From Bradyrhizobium sp. CCGB01 (GTDB lineage: Bacteria > Pseudomonadota > Alphaproteobacteria > Rhizobiales > Xanthobacteraceae): 64,000 nucleotides of DNA. The translations under genes were made by a program, and so were the position numbers. Shown one piece after another: positions 9,524 to 18,685 of this stretch (position 1 is its first letter; each line of letters opens with the position of its first letter). The notes beneath the pieces were generated by a model that searched no databases, was not told the DNA's origin, and saw nothing but the letters and a program-made list of their open reading frames with translations. Location: the NCBI RefSeq assembly GCF_024199795.1, contig NZ_JANADK010000001.1, positions 7,812,001 through 7,876,000 of the forward strand, given 5' to 3'.

Positions 9524-10570
9524 TTACTTCTGCATGAACGACGCCCAACGCTTCTCGGCGGCTTCGCCCGCGGGCGAGGACCACCAGGCGTAGGACATCA
9601 GCGCCTGCTTGGCCGCATTGGCCGGCTCGCTCGGCAATTGCGCGGCGCGCTCGGGCTTGATCACGCCGGTCTCGAACGCCTTGGGGTTACCCGGGCCGTA
9701 ATCGATGTTGAGCGGCAGATTGGCCTGGTGCACGGGATCGACGGCCTCGTTGAGGAATTTCACCGCGGTGGCGAGATTCGGCGCGCCCTTGAGGATGCAG
9801 AGCGAGGTGCTCTGCAAAATGCCTTGGTTGTAGGTGAAGGCGACCTTGGCGCCTTCCTTGGCGACGGCGCTGACGCGGCCGTTCCAGGCCATCTCCATGT
9901 CGACCTCACCGTCATTGAGCAGCTGCGCCGACTGCGCGCCCGAGGTCCACCACACCGTGATATGCGGCTTGATCTCCTCCAGCTTCTTGAAGGCGCGGTC
10001 GACGTCGAGCGGATAGAGCTTGTCGGGCGCGACGCCGTCGGCCATCAGTGCCGCCTCGAGCGTGGCGAACGGGTGGTTGCGCAGGGCGCGGCGGCCGGGG
10101 AATTTCTTGACGTCCCAGAAATCGGCCCAGCTGTTCGGCGCGTCCTTCGGGAAGGTCTTCTGGCTGTAGGACAGCACGCTGGAATAGAATTCATAGGATA
10201 CCGAATAGGGACTGCGATAGGCCTCCGGCATAGCCGCGCCGTTCGGAATCTTCGAGAAGTCGAGCTTCTCGATCAGCCCCTGCTCGCCGCCACGCAGGCA
10301 GTTGCCGGTCGGGGTGTCGACGACATCCCAGATCGGCTTGCCGCTGCCGACCTGCGTCTTGATCGCGGGCCAGGCGTCGGGGATCGAATCCTGGTTGATG
10401 GTGATGCCGAGCTTTTTCGCGGAAGGATCGAGGATCGCCACCGTCTGCGCCTGCTGATAGGCGCCACCTTGCGAGACGAAGGTGATCTGCTCGGCGGCAT
10501 CAGCCGCACTGGTCAATCCGATCGCACCCAGCAGCGCGCAGCTCAATCCAAACTTCTGCTTCATCGTCAT
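9524..10570 (-). CDS. ABC transporter periplasmic substrate-binding protein (PotD-like)
   Basis: The start at ATG 10570 sits behind a strong GGAGGAGGTGAGG ribosome site; the product is 348 aa. A signal peptide (MKQKFGLSCALLGAIGLTSA then ADAAEQ, cleavage near residue 25) directs it to the periplasm. The mature start ITFVSQGGAYQQAQT and the segments GKPIWDVVDTPTG and PNSWADFWD are typical of class I/II solute-binding proteins of the spermidine/putrescine family. The strong ribosome site fits the usual excess of binding protein over permeases. The ligand is probably a polyamine, an opine or a related amine, consistent with the neighbouring amine oxidase. Confidence 0.92.
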   Translation of the reverse strand: MTMKQKFGLSCALLGAIGLTSAADAAEQITFVSQGGAYQQAQTVAILDPSAKKLGITINQDSIPDAWPAIKTQVGSGKPIWDVVDTPTGNCLRGGEQGLIEKLDFSKIPNGAAMPEAYRSPYSVSYEFYSSVLSYSQKTFPKDAPNSWADFWDVKKFPGRRALRNHPFATLEAALMADGVAPDKLYPLDVDRAFKKLEEIKPHITVWWTSGAQSAQLLNDGEVDMEMAWNGRVSAVAKEGAKVAFTYNQGILQSTSLCILKGAPNLATAVKFLNEAVDPVHQANLPLNIDYGPGNPKAFETGVIKPERAAQLPSEPANAAKQALMSYAWWSSPAGEAAEKRWASFMQK

Positions 10571-10592
10571 CCTCACCTCCTCCAAATCAATC

Positions 10593-11912
10593 TTATTGAC
10601 CGATCGCATCGAGAAACTGGTACCAGCCGGCGACCATGCGCACGGCGGGCTCGCGCAGCGGATAGAACGGGATCGTCTTCATGCGCTTGATATCGAGCAG
10701 ACCGACATCGGGCGACTCGCCACGCACGAAGGCGGCGAGATAGCGGCCCATCAGGCCCGACATCGCGACACCGGCGCCGTTGTAGCCCATCGAGACCAGC
10801 GTGCGGTCGTCGAGCCGGCCGATATGCGGCACCGAGTCCAGCGTCATCGCCACGAGGCCCGACCATTTATATGCGAGCGGAACGTCGGCCAGATCGGGGA
10901 AGATGCCGACCATCGCCTTGCGCAGCGCGTCGAAGGCGGCTTGCGAGTCCTGCTTGCCGAAGGCGCCGCGCCCGCCAAAGATGACGCGATTGTCGACCAT
11001 GCGGAACCAGCGCATCATGCGCTTGGTCTCGGTGTAGGTGCGCCCCGTCGGCATCAGCTTTCCAGCGAGATTGCGCGGCAGCTGCTCGGTGGCAACCATG
11101 GCGCTGCGGAACGGGATCAGCGTCCGCTGCATGTGCGCGGTCGCATCGGTCAGGTCGGAATAGCTGTTGGTGGCGATGATCGCCTGTTTCGCGCGCACCG
11201 CACCTTGCGGCGTTTCGGCGACGATACCGTCGTTATCGCGCCGCAGCCTCACCACCGGCGATTCCTGGAAGATCGGAACACCGCGGCTCGCGACGCCATT
11301 TGCAAGGCCGCGCAGATAATTCAGAGGATGGATCCCGCCCGAGCCGGGATTGAGCACGCCGCCGACAAAGATGTCGGAACCGGTCTCCTCGCGCACGCCG
11401 TCTCTGTCGAGGATGCGGACCTCGGCAGAGCCCATCTCGCGCGTCATCCAGTTGGCTTCGTCGATCGCGGCCTTCAGCGTCGTCTCGTTATGCGCGGCCT
11501 TGACCTGGCCCGTGCGGGTCAGGTTCGCGCTGGTGATGCCGAACTCGGACACCAGCTCCTCGACCATGTCGGTCGATTCATGCGCGATCTCGTACATGCG
11601 CTTCGCCATGGCGCGGCCGTGGGCGGCGTCGACCTCGCGGAACGACAGGCGAAACTTGGCGGTGATCACACCGCCATTGCGCCCGCTCGCACCCCAGCCC
11701 GGGCGGTTCGCTTCCAGCACGACCGGCGACAATCCGCTCTTGGCGATGTGATGCGCGGCGGAGAGGCCTGTGTAGCCCGCCCCGATGATCACCACATCCG
11801 CCTGATGTTCGCCCGACAGCACGGGAAACGCACGCGCCGGCTCCGCTGTGGCTTCCCACAGCGAGTTGGCCGATGGCAGCGCGTTCCAGTCCCGTGTCAT
11901 GCTCGCGCTCAC
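10593..11912 (-). CDS. FAD-dependent amine oxidase, DAO family (PuuB-like)
   Basis: The 439-aa protein carries an N-terminal dinucleotide-binding motif (ADVVIIGAGYTGLSAAHHIAKSG, about residues 38-60) and the RPGWGASGRNGGVI block typical of D-amino-acid-oxidase-family enzymes such as gamma-glutamylputrescine oxidase. The C-terminus has GYNGAGVAMSGLMGRYLA, the FAD-contacting segment of the family. It likely oxidises a secondary or primary amine to an imine/aldehyde with release of ammonia and peroxide. Being in the importer operon, it is probably the first catabolic step for the transported compound. The start is either Met1 or Met5; I kept Met1. Confidence 0.88.
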   Translation of the reverse strand: MSASMTRDWNALPSANSLWEATAEPARAFPVLSGEHQADVVIIGAGYTGLSAAHHIAKSGLSPVVLEANRPGWGASGRNGGVITAKFRLSFREVDAAHGRAMAKRMYEIAHESTDMVEELVSEFGITSANLTRTGQVKAAHNETTLKAAIDEANWMTREMGSAEVRILDRDGVREETGSDIFVGGVLNPGSGGIHPLNYLRGLANGVASRGVPIFQESPVVRLRRDNDGIVAETPQGAVRAKQAIIATNSYSDLTDATAHMQRTLIPFRSAMVATEQLPRNLAGKLMPTGRTYTETKRMMRWFRMVDNRVIFGGRGAFGKQDSQAAFDALRKAMVGIFPDLADVPLAYKWSGLVAMTLDSVPHIGRLDDRTLVSMGYNGAGVAMSGLMGRYLAAFVRGESPDVGLLDIKRMKTIPFYPLREPAVRMVAGWYQFLDAIGQ

Positions 11913-11916
11913 GGAT

Positions 11917-12633
11917 TTAAGTCGCCGGCCCGATTGCCGCGTCGGCCAGCGCCTTCAGCGTCGGGAAATGGAAGTCCGGCTTGGTCAGCGTCTCCACCGC
12001 CGGCGTGCCGCCAAAACCGGCGATGCCCTGGCGGCGCTCGATCCAGCACACCTTGTAACCGAGTTGTCGCGCGATCCCGATGTCGTGGTACTGGCTCTGC
12101 GCAACGTGCAGGATGTCGGACTGCTTGTAGCCGAAGGCGGACTGGCGCCCCTTGTTGTAGGCGAAGAACTCCGGGTTCGGCTTGGCAACGCCGGTGTCGT
12201 CGGCGCAGACGGTGTCGTCGAAGGGATTGCCGAGCGCGTGCGCGTAGCAGGAGAGCGCGACGCGGTCCGCATTGGTCATCGCCACCAGGCGGAACTTCGT
12301 ACGCAGCCGCTTGAGCGCCTCGACCGAATCCGCGAACGGCCCCCAGCGCAGCACGGCGAGCTGGAACACGTCGCAGGATGCATCGTCAGCCGGCAGCCCG
12401 AGTTCCTTGGCGAGGTAGCGATAGACGTGGAACATCACCTCGCTGGAGCGCTCATAGTGCTTGTCGCGGCCGCGCTTGTAGGATTCGAAGATCACGTCGT
12501 CGCTGAGCTCGGCCGGTGTCTTGCCCGAGATCCGGCGCACCGCGGAGAGCACGCCGGTCTCGAAATCGATCAAGGTGCCGACGACGTCGAAGGTGAGAAC
12601 CTTGAAATTGCTGAACGAGGCTGCTGACGACAT
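11917..12633 (-). CDS. HAD-superfamily hydrolase, haloacid dehalogenase type II-like
   Basis: I start this at ATG 12633 (238 aa; GAGAAGAAG upstream) instead of the TTG at 12660. HAD motif I is TFDVVGTLID (nucleophile Asp16), motif II lies in LVAMTNADR, the motif III lysine in GVAKPNPEFF, and an acidic-type motif in the ILHVAQSQYHDI region. The D-x-x-G-T form of motif I resembles 2-haloacid dehalogenases rather than phosphatases of the D-x-D-G-T type. In an amine importer operon its substrate may not be a haloacid; I would call only the superfamily. It is encoded between the ATPase and oxidase genes. Confidence 0.85.
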   Translation of the reverse strand: MSSAASFSNFKVLTFDVVGTLIDFETGVLSAVRRISGKTPAELSDDVIFESYKRGRDKHYERSSEVMFHVYRYLAKELGLPADDASCDVFQLAVLRWGPFADSVEALKRLRTKFRLVAMTNADRVALSCYAHALGNPFDDTVCADDTGVAKPNPEFFAYNKGRQSAFGYKQSDILHVAQSQYHDIGIARQLGYKVCWIERRQGIAGFGGTPAVETLTKPDFHFPTLKALADAAIGPAT

Positions 12634-12668
12634 TTTTGGCTTCTTCTCTCGGTTGAACAAGGCTGGCT

Positions 12669-13748
12669 TCAGTCCACCCTGGGCACGACGATGGTGTCCT
12701 CGGGGTGGAGGGTGACGGTGAGACTGCCGCCGAGCGGCGGGATCCGGCTGTAGGCCTGGTGATAGCTCGGCTGGCGCAGGCTGAGCGCGATGCCATCAGT
12801 GAGCGCCAGGAAGATGCGCAGGCTCTCGCCCTGGTAGACGATATCGGTGACCGTCCCGGTCAGGCGATTGCAGGCGGCATCCTGCGCGCCGTCGTCGATC
12901 AGCAGCTTTTCGCTGTGCACGGCGAGCATCAGGGCGTCACCGGAGGGAATGGCGCGGGCGCTGCGCAGCAGCGCATTGCCGAGCGCGACGCTGGAGGCAT
13001 CGACGCGGCGGACGGGCAACATCGTGGCTTCACCGATGAAGCTCGCGACAAAAGAATCGGCGGGATGATCGTGCAACCGCTCGGGCTGGTCGATCTGGAT
13101 CAGCCGGCCGTCCTTCATCACGGCGACGCGGTCGCTCATGGTCAGCGCCTCGCGCTGGTCATGGGTAACGTAGATGATGGTGGCGCCGATGCGCCGGTGC
13201 AGCGCGCGCAGCTCGATCTGCATGGATTCGCGGAGCTGCTTGTCGAGCGCGGAAAGCGGCTCGTCCATCAGGATCAGGCGCGGCTCGAAGATCATGGCGC
13301 GCGCGAGCGCCACGCGCTGGCGCTGGCCGCCGGAGAGCTGCGCGATGCCGCGCCCCTCATAACCGGCTAGCCCGACCATCGCGAGCGCCGCCCGCACCTT
13401 GTCCGGCCAGTTCGCTTTCGGCAGGCGGCGCGCACGCAGGGGAAAGGCGACGTTCTCGCCGACGCTCATATGCGGGAACAGCGCGTAGTTCTGGAACACA
13501 ACGCCAATGTCGCGCTTGTGCGGCGGCATCCAGGTGACGTCGCGTCCGCCGAACAGGATCGTTCCGCTCGAGGGCAGGATGAAGCCCCCCAGGATGCCGA
13601 GCAGCGTGGTCTTGCCGGAGCCGGAGGGACCGAGCAGCGAGACGAACTCGCCGGCGCCGACATTGAGGGAAACGTCGTCGAGGGCGCGAACGGCGCCGTA
13701 CGCCTTGCTCGCGGACCTGATCTCGACGCTTTCCGCTCGTTTGTCCAA
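12669..13748 (-). CDS. ABC transporter ATP-binding protein (PotA-like)
   Basis: I favour the TTG at 13748 (359 aa, AGGT upstream), because the first strand of the ATPase fold then begins at residue 8; an in-frame GTG at 13829 gives 386 aa. Walker A is GPSGSGKTT (about 40-48), followed by the Q-loop VFQNYALFPHM, the signature QLSGGQRQRVALARA and Walker B LILMDEPLSALD. The C-terminal third is a TOBE-type regulatory domain ending HPEDTIVVPRVD. It energises the PotB/C-like permeases and heads the six-gene operon. The divergent LysR gene is 211 bp away. Confidence 0.92.
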   Translation of the reverse strand: MDKRAESVEIRSASKAYGAVRALDDVSLNVGAGEFVSLLGPSGSGKTTLLGILGGFILPSSGTILFGGRDVTWMPPHKRDIGVVFQNYALFPHMSVGENVAFPLRARRLPKANWPDKVRAALAMVGLAGYEGRGIAQLSGGQRQRVALARAMIFEPRLILMDEPLSALDKQLRESMQIELRALHRRIGATIIYVTHDQREALTMSDRVAVMKDGRLIQIDQPERLHDHPADSFVASFIGEATMLPVRRVDASSVALGNALLRSARAIPSGDALMLAVHSEKLLIDDGAQDAACNRLTGTVTDIVYQGESLRIFLALTDGIALSLRQPSYHQAYSRIPPLGGSLTVTLHPEDTIVVPRVD

Positions 13749-13907
13749 CGATCGACCTCGCCATGTCCCTATGCTGGCGTGCCTCACTGCGCGCCATAAG
13801 CCTGCTTTATAGACAGGGATTTTGAGCACTCACAGGCGAAGCGTGCGTCGCACCAAATCTTCTCTCGTGAGCCCTGTGTTTAGGCTGTCATGCCAATGAC
13901 ACCAGAC

Positions 13908-13931
13908 TTGGCAAAATCCGGCAATTGCCAA
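13908..13931. promoter_or_regulatory. Candidate LysR-type regulator binding site
   Basis: TTGGCAA (13908-13914) and TTGCCAA (13925-13931) form a perfect 7-bp inverted repeat with a 10-bp spacer. It lies 29 bp before the LysR start and upstream of the ABC operon. LysR-type proteins usually bind such interrupted palindromes in the divergent promoter they share with their target. Confidence 0.6.
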
Positions 13932-13959
13932 ATTCTCACCCAGCTCATAACATGGCGTT

Positions 13960-14898
13960 ATGCCCGAGCTGCGCCGGATGCTGCCCTCCAGTAACGCCCT
14001 GTTCGTCTTCGACGCAGCGGCGCGCAATGGCAGCTTCACCGCGGCAGCGGCGGAACTGAACGTCACGCAGCCCGCGGTGAGCCGGATGCTCGGACAGTTC
14101 GAGGAGCATCTCGGCGTTCGCCTGTTCGACCGCAAGGCGGGCCGCGCGGTCCTCACCGAGGAAGGCGAGTTGCTTTATCGGCGCGTGCTCGAGGGCTTTC
14201 GCAGCATCGAGACCGGGCTCGTCGAGATCGAGCGGCGCCGCAAAGGCACCGAGACGGTGACGCTCTCGGTCTCCTCCGCCTTCACCACGCATTGGCTGAT
14301 GCCGCGCATCGACAAGCTGCAAAAGCAATTTCCCGAGGTCGATCTGCGCTTCCAGCTCATCTCCGGCGCGTTGCGCGGGCCGGTGGAGAATGTCGATCTC
14401 GGCATGCGCTTTCGCGACCGCGACGAGCCGTCATCCGGCGGCACGCTGGTGATGAAGGAAGTGATGCTGCCGATGTGCAGCCCCGGCTATCTCGGCGAGA
14501 CCGATCCCACCGAAGGCAACACCATCATTCGCCTCGCCGAGACGCCGGGCGACTGGGCCGCGGATTACGCCTCGCTGCTCACCGGCCGCCGCGGTGCGGC
14601 CAAGGCGCTGAGCTTCACCGACTATGCCGTCGTGATGCAGGCCGCCCTGCTCGGCCAGGGCATCGCGCTCGGCTGGCTGACGGTGGCCTCGCACTGGTTA
14701 TTGACCGGCGCGCTGGTGCCGGCCTCCGACCGGCTGACCACCACGCGGCGCATCTGCGAATTCCTGCCGCCGCGCAACCGGCCGATGCGCCCCATCGCCG
14801 CCGAAATCCGCGACTGGATCATCGCGCAGATGAAAAGCGAGATCGCCGCGATCGACCGGCTCTATCCGAAGCTCGGCGCGATGGCGGCGTGTTATTGA
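13960..14898 (+). CDS. LysR family transcriptional regulator (GcvA-like)
   Basis: The 312-aa protein has the winged helix-turn-helix at residues about 10-68 (ALFVFDAAARNGSFTAAAAE, then TQPAVSRMLGQFEEHLGVRL) and a periplasmic-binding-like co-inducer domain from about residue 95 (TVTLSVSSAFTTHWLMPRID). The pattern of a divergent LysR gene beside an importer/catabolic operon indicates it is the specific activator of the ABC-amine oxidase genes. The exact start (ATG 13960 or an internal Met7) is not certain. Confidence 0.92.
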   Translation: MPELRRMLPSSNALFVFDAAARNGSFTAAAAELNVTQPAVSRMLGQFEEHLGVRLFDRKAGRAVLTEEGELLYRRVLEGFRSIETGLVEIERRRKGTETVTLSVSSAFTTHWLMPRIDKLQKQFPEVDLRFQLISGALRGPVENVDLGMRFRDRDEPSSGGTLVMKEVMLPMCSPGYLGETDPTEGNTIIRLAETPGDWAADYASLLTGRRGAAKALSFTDYAVVMQAALLGQGIALGWLTVASHWLLTGALVPASDRLTTTRRICEFLPPRNRPMRPIAAEIRDWIIAQMKSEIAAIDRLYPKLGAMAACY

Positions 14899-14920
14899 GC
14901 GGGGAGGCTCTTCTCCCTCC

Positions 14921-15002
14921 CCGTCATTGCGAGCGTAGCGAAGCAATCCAGAATCCCTCCGTGGAAAGACCCTGGATTGCTTCGCTACGCTCGCAATGAC
15001 GG
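14921..15002. repeat. Long palindromic intergenic repeat
   Basis: Two perfect 31-nt inverted arms (14921-14951 and 14972-15002) flank a 20-nt spacer. Each arm contains TCATTGCGAGCGTAGCGAAG, a type of palindromic repeat I recognise as dispersed in Bradyrhizobium and related genomes. It sits between convergent lysR and uxuA, where an RNA hairpin would also end transcription from either side. Confidence 0.85.
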
Positions 15003-15022
15003 CATGGATGGAGCTTCGGCTC

Positions 15023-16213
15023 CTACCGATGCTCGATCGCCCTGATCGCGCCGCGGAGTTCGGCGAGGCCGCGCAGGCGGCCGATGGCGGTGTAGCCGGG
15101 ATTGGTGCGCTTGGTGGCGGCGAGATCGTCCAGCATGCGATGGCCGTGATCGGGACGGAACACGATTCGCTTGTCGGGCGCGCGCCGCGCGTTCTCTTTC
15201 AAAAGCGCCTTCAGCACCGCGACCATGTCGACGTCGCCGTCGAGATGATCGGACTCGTAGAAGGACAGGCCGTCGGCCTCGCGCTTGGTCGCGCGCAGAT
15301 GCGCAAAGGCGATGCGCGGGCCGAAGCGTTCGGCCATCGCCGGCAGATTGTTCTCCGCGCGCACGCCGAGCGAGCCCGTGCATAGACAGATGCCGTTGGC
15401 CTTCGACGGCACGGCATCGAACAGCGCCTGATAGTCGTCGGCGGACGAGGCAATGCGCGGCAGGCCGAACAGCGGCCGCGGCGGATCGTCCGGATGCAGC
15501 GTCAGCGAAACCCCGAGTTGCTCGGCAACCGGCGCGACGCGGCCCAGGAACTCGGCGAGATGCTGCCGCAGGATCTTCGGCGTGATGTCGCGATAGGTCT
15601 CCAGCCGGTTGCGGAATTGCGGGATCGTCATCGGCTCGGTGGTCGAACCGGGCAACGCGCTCGCGATGACCATGACGAGGTAGTCGATATCGGCCTGGCT
15701 CATCTGGTCGAACAGCGCTTTCGCGCGGGCCTGCTGCTCGGGCGAATACTCCTGCACGGCGGCGGGACGCTTCAGGATATGCAGCTCGAACGCGGCAAAG
15801 CGGTCCTGGTCGAAGCGCATGGCGCGGGCGCCGTTCGGCAACTCCCACTCCAGATCGGTGCGGCACCAGTCGACCACCGGCATGAAATTGTAGCAGATGA
15901 TCTTGATGCCGGCGGCCGCCACCGCTTCCAGGCTCGCAATCCAGGCCTCGATGGACTTTGTGGCCTTGCCGCCGAGACGCTTGACGTCGTCGGGGATCGG
16001 AATCGATTCCACCACCGACCAGGTCAGCTGCGAGCGGCCGGGCTGGCCGCGCTCGATGAAATTCTTGCGCTCCTCGACCGCCTTGCGCGTCCAGGCTTCC
16101 CCGATCGGCACCTGATGCAGCGCCGAGACGATATCGGTCGCCCCGGCCTGCCTGACATCATCGAGCGAGACCGGATCATCTGGCCCGTACCAGCGCCATC
16201 CCTCTAGCATCAT
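15023..16213 (-). CDS. uxuA: Mannonate dehydratase
   Basis: The start is ATG 16213 behind GGAGGGAACTCCC, giving 396 aa, the usual UxuA length. Recognisable blocks are MLEGWRWYGPDDPVSLDD at the N-terminus, CYNFMPVVDWCRTDLEW, SLTLHPDDPPRPLFGLPRI (metal-binding His/Asp region), LCTGSLGVRAENNL and FRPDHGHRMLDD near the end. The enzyme dehydrates D-mannonate to 2-keto-3-deoxygluconate in hexuronate breakdown, using a divalent metal in a TIM-barrel. It is the last gene of the minus-strand sugar-acid operon, and the uxuB partner is encoded divergently upstream of the regulator. Confidence 0.96.
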   Translation of the reverse strand: MMLEGWRWYGPDDPVSLDDVRQAGATDIVSALHQVPIGEAWTRKAVEERKNFIERGQPGRSQLTWSVVESIPIPDDVKRLGGKATKSIEAWIASLEAVAAAGIKIICYNFMPVVDWCRTDLEWELPNGARAMRFDQDRFAAFELHILKRPAAVQEYSPEQQARAKALFDQMSQADIDYLVMVIASALPGSTTEPMTIPQFRNRLETYRDITPKILRQHLAEFLGRVAPVAEQLGVSLTLHPDDPPRPLFGLPRIASSADDYQALFDAVPSKANGICLCTGSLGVRAENNLPAMAERFGPRIAFAHLRATKREADGLSFYESDHLDGDVDMVAVLKALLKENARRAPDKRIVFRPDHGHRMLDDLAATKRTNPGYTAIGRLRGLAELRGAIRAIEHR

Positions 16214-16228
16214 GGGAGTTCCCTCCAA

Positions 16229-17278
16229 TCAATTCGCGGTCAGCACGACCTTGACGCTCTGCGAGCGGTCGAGCGCTAGCCGCAGTGCGTCCGGCGCGGT
16301 CGACAGCGGCTGCTCGGCGGTGACCAGCGACAGCACGTCGACGCTGCCGGCGCCGATCAGCTCCACAGCCGTCAGGAACTCGAGCCCGAAGCGGAACGAG
16401 CCGCGCAGGTCGATCTCCTTTGCCATCACTGCATTCGACGGCGTCGGGATCTGGCCGCCCGGCAGATTGCCGATCTGCACCACCACACCGCCGCGCCTGA
16501 CGATGCCGATCGCGCTCGCAAGCCCCGCGGCCGTGCCCGAGACCTCGAACGCGACGTCGTAGGGACGCGACGCCGCCTGCGCCTTCAGGCCATCCTCACC
16601 GCCCGCAACATTCTCGACATGCGACGCGCCGAGCCGGGTCGCGAAGGCCAGCGGTGCCGGGGCGATGTCGGCGACCGTGATGTCGGCCATGCCGGCGCGA
16701 TGCGCGGCGAGCATGGTCAGAAGCCCGATCGGACCGGCGCCGAAGATGATGCCGCGCTTGCCCTCGATGTTGCCGGCGCGCGCGACCGCGTGCAGGCAGA
16801 CCGCGAGCGGCTCGGCAAGGGCCGCGGCCTGATAGGACACGTGATCGGGAATCTTCACGCACTGCGCCGGGATCGCGTCGAAATAATTGGCGAAACCGCC
16901 CTGCATGTGCGGCGTCTTCGAGGCCGAGCCCATGAAGTAGATGTTCTCGCAGAGGTTCGGCCGGCCCTCGCGGCAGGCGACGCAATGGCCGCACCAGCGC
17001 GACGGATTGACGGCGACACGGTCGCCGACCTTGAGGTTCGCCGCGGAGCCGGAAATCTCCACGACCTCGCCCGAGATCTCATGGCCGAGCACGAGCGGCG
17101 ACTTCACCACGAAATCTCCGGTGCGGGCATGACGGAAATAGTGCATGTCCGAGCCGCAGATGCCGCCGGCACCGAAGCGGATGCGCACCATGCCGTCCGC
17201 GAGCTTGTCGAGCGGATGCTCGATCATGCGCAGATCTTCGGGGCCAAACAGGGTTGCGGCGAGAGCGGTAGAGGTCAT
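16229..17278 (-). CDS. Zinc-dependent alcohol dehydrogenase, L-idonate 5-dehydrogenase type
   Basis: The ATG at 17278 overlaps the dctM stop by 4 bp (ATGA); the product is 349 aa. The medium-chain dehydrogenase pattern is clear: catalytic zinc ligands in GICGSDMHYF and GHEISGEV, structural zinc cysteines in WCGHCVACREGRPNLCE, and NAD(P)-binding IIFGAGPIGLL. The HYFRHARTGDF region resembles L-idonate 5-dehydrogenases, which interconvert L-idonate and 5-ketogluconate. In a uxu/TRAP operon it probably handles a second sugar acid. An alternative is a general polyol or L-gulonate dehydrogenase. Confidence 0.88.
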   Translation of the reverse strand: MTSTALAATLFGPEDLRMIEHPLDKLADGMVRIRFGAGGICGSDMHYFRHARTGDFVVKSPLVLGHEISGEVVEISGSAANLKVGDRVAVNPSRWCGHCVACREGRPNLCENIYFMGSASKTPHMQGGFANYFDAIPAQCVKIPDHVSYQAAALAEPLAVCLHAVARAGNIEGKRGIIFGAGPIGLLTMLAAHRAGMADITVADIAPAPLAFATRLGASHVENVAGGEDGLKAQAASRPYDVAFEVSGTAAGLASAIGIVRRGGVVVQIGNLPGGQIPTPSNAVMAKEIDLRGSFRFGLEFLTAVELIGAGSVDVLSLVTAEQPLSTAPDALRLALDRSQSVKVVLTAN

Positions 17279-18681
17279 TTGGAAAGTCCCATGTATTTTG
17301 GCAGCCAGAGGGTCAGTTCGGGAATGTAGGTGATCGCGATCAGCGCGAGCATCAGCGGCACCAGCCAGGGCAGGATCGCAACCGTCGTGCGCTCGACCGA
17401 GAGCTTTGCCACGCGGGCGAGCACGAACAGCACCATGCCGAGCGGCGGATGCAGCAGGCCGATCATCAGGTTCAACGTCATGATCAGACCGAAATGGATC
17501 GGATCGATGCCGAGCTTGAGCACGATCGGCAGCAGGATCGGCACCAGAATGGTGATCGCCGCCGTGGTGTCGATGAAGCAGCCGACGAACAGGATCAGGA
17601 CGTTGGCGAGCGCCAGAAACACCCATTTGTTGTGGGTGATACTGAGCATCCAGTCCGAGAGCATCTGGGCTGCCTGCGATACCGTCAGCAGCCAGGCGAA
17701 GATCGAGGCCGCCGTGACGATGAACAGCACCGAGGCCGTGGTCTCGATGGTGTCGAAGGTCGCCTTCGCGACCGTCTTCAGCGTCATGGTGCGGTAGCGC
17801 ACGAGACCGAGGAACAGCGACCAGATCACCGCGGCAACCGCGGCTTCGGTCGGCGTGAACCAGCCGAGCGTCATGCCACCGATCAGGATCACCGGCGCCA
17901 TCAGCGCCATCACCGCCGAGAAGTCGAAATACCAGTCGATCGCGAGCAGCGTGCCGAGACCGATGACCACAGCCATGTTGACCGACATGCCGGCAAGCAC
18001 CATCAGCCAGATCGAAAGCGGGAACGCCAGCACGATGAGGATCTCGAGGCCGGCCGAGCCGAGCTGCGGCCAGGAGAACGGTGTATCGCTGCCCCATTTG
18101 TTCTTGTGCGCAAAGTAGGTGACGGTGGCCATCATGAACAACGTCAGGACGATGCCGGGAATGACGCCGCCCAGGAACAGTGCGCCGATCGAGACGTTGG
18201 CCATCATGCCATAGATCACGAAGGGCAGCGACGGCGGGATGATCGGCCCGAGCGTCGCCGACGCCGCGGTGACTCCGACCGAGAACTCGGTGGAGTAGCC
18301 GTGGTCCTTCATCGCCTTGATCTCGATGGTGCCGAGCCCGGCGGCGTCCGCGATCGCGGTGCCGGACATACCGGAGAAGATCACCGAGCCGATGATGTTG
18401 ACGTGGCCGAGGCCGCCGCGCATCCAGCCGACCAGCGCGACCGCGAACTTGTAGATGCGGCCGGTGACGCCGGCGATGTTCATGAGATTGCCGGCCAGGA
18501 TGAAGAACGGCACGGCGAGCAACGGAAAGCTCTCGACGCCCGCGATCATGCGCTGCGCCAGCGTGACGTCGGGCGTCACGCCGCTGACCAGGATGTAGAG
18601 CAGCGACGACGCAGCCATGGCAATCGCCACGGGAACGCCGAGCAGCATCAGAATGAGAAAGCCTCCAAGCAACAGCAGCAT
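17275..18681 (-). CDS. dctM: TRAP transporter large permease DctM
   Basis: The 468-aa protein is almost entirely hydrophobic with 12 or more membrane helices. It carries the SGMSGTAIADAAGLGTIEIKAM and TLGPIIPPSLPFVIYG segments characteristic of the large TRAP permease (DctM family). It is the sodium-driven translocating subunit for the sugar acid captured by DctP. It overlaps the dehydrogenase gene by 4 bp and lies 4 bp after dctQ. Confidence 0.95.
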   Translation of the reverse strand: MLLLLGGFLILMLLGVPVAIAMAASSLLYILVSGVTPDVTLAQRMIAGVESFPLLAVPFFILAGNLMNIAGVTGRIYKFAVALVGWMRGGLGHVNIIGSVIFSGMSGTAIADAAGLGTIEIKAMKDHGYSTEFSVGVTAASATLGPIIPPSLPFVIYGMMANVSIGALFLGGVIPGIVLTLFMMATVTYFAHKNKWGSDTPFSWPQLGSAGLEILIVLAFPLSIWLMVLAGMSVNMAVVIGLGTLLAIDWYFDFSAVMALMAPVILIGGMTLGWFTPTEAAVAAVIWSLFLGLVRYRTMTLKTVAKATFDTIETTASVLFIVTAASIFAWLLTVSQAAQMLSDWMLSITHNKWVFLALANVLILFVGCFIDTTAAITILVPILLPIVLKLGIDPIHFGLIMTLNLMIGLLHPPLGMVLFVLARVAKLSVERTTVAILPWLVPLMLALIAITYIPELTLWLPKYMGLSK

Positions 18682-18685
18682 GATG

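Noticed and set aside
16229..18097. Apparent 622-aa fusion with a dehydrogenase
   Set aside because: The N-terminal half is the out-of-frame shadow of dctM; the dehydrogenase starts at 17278.
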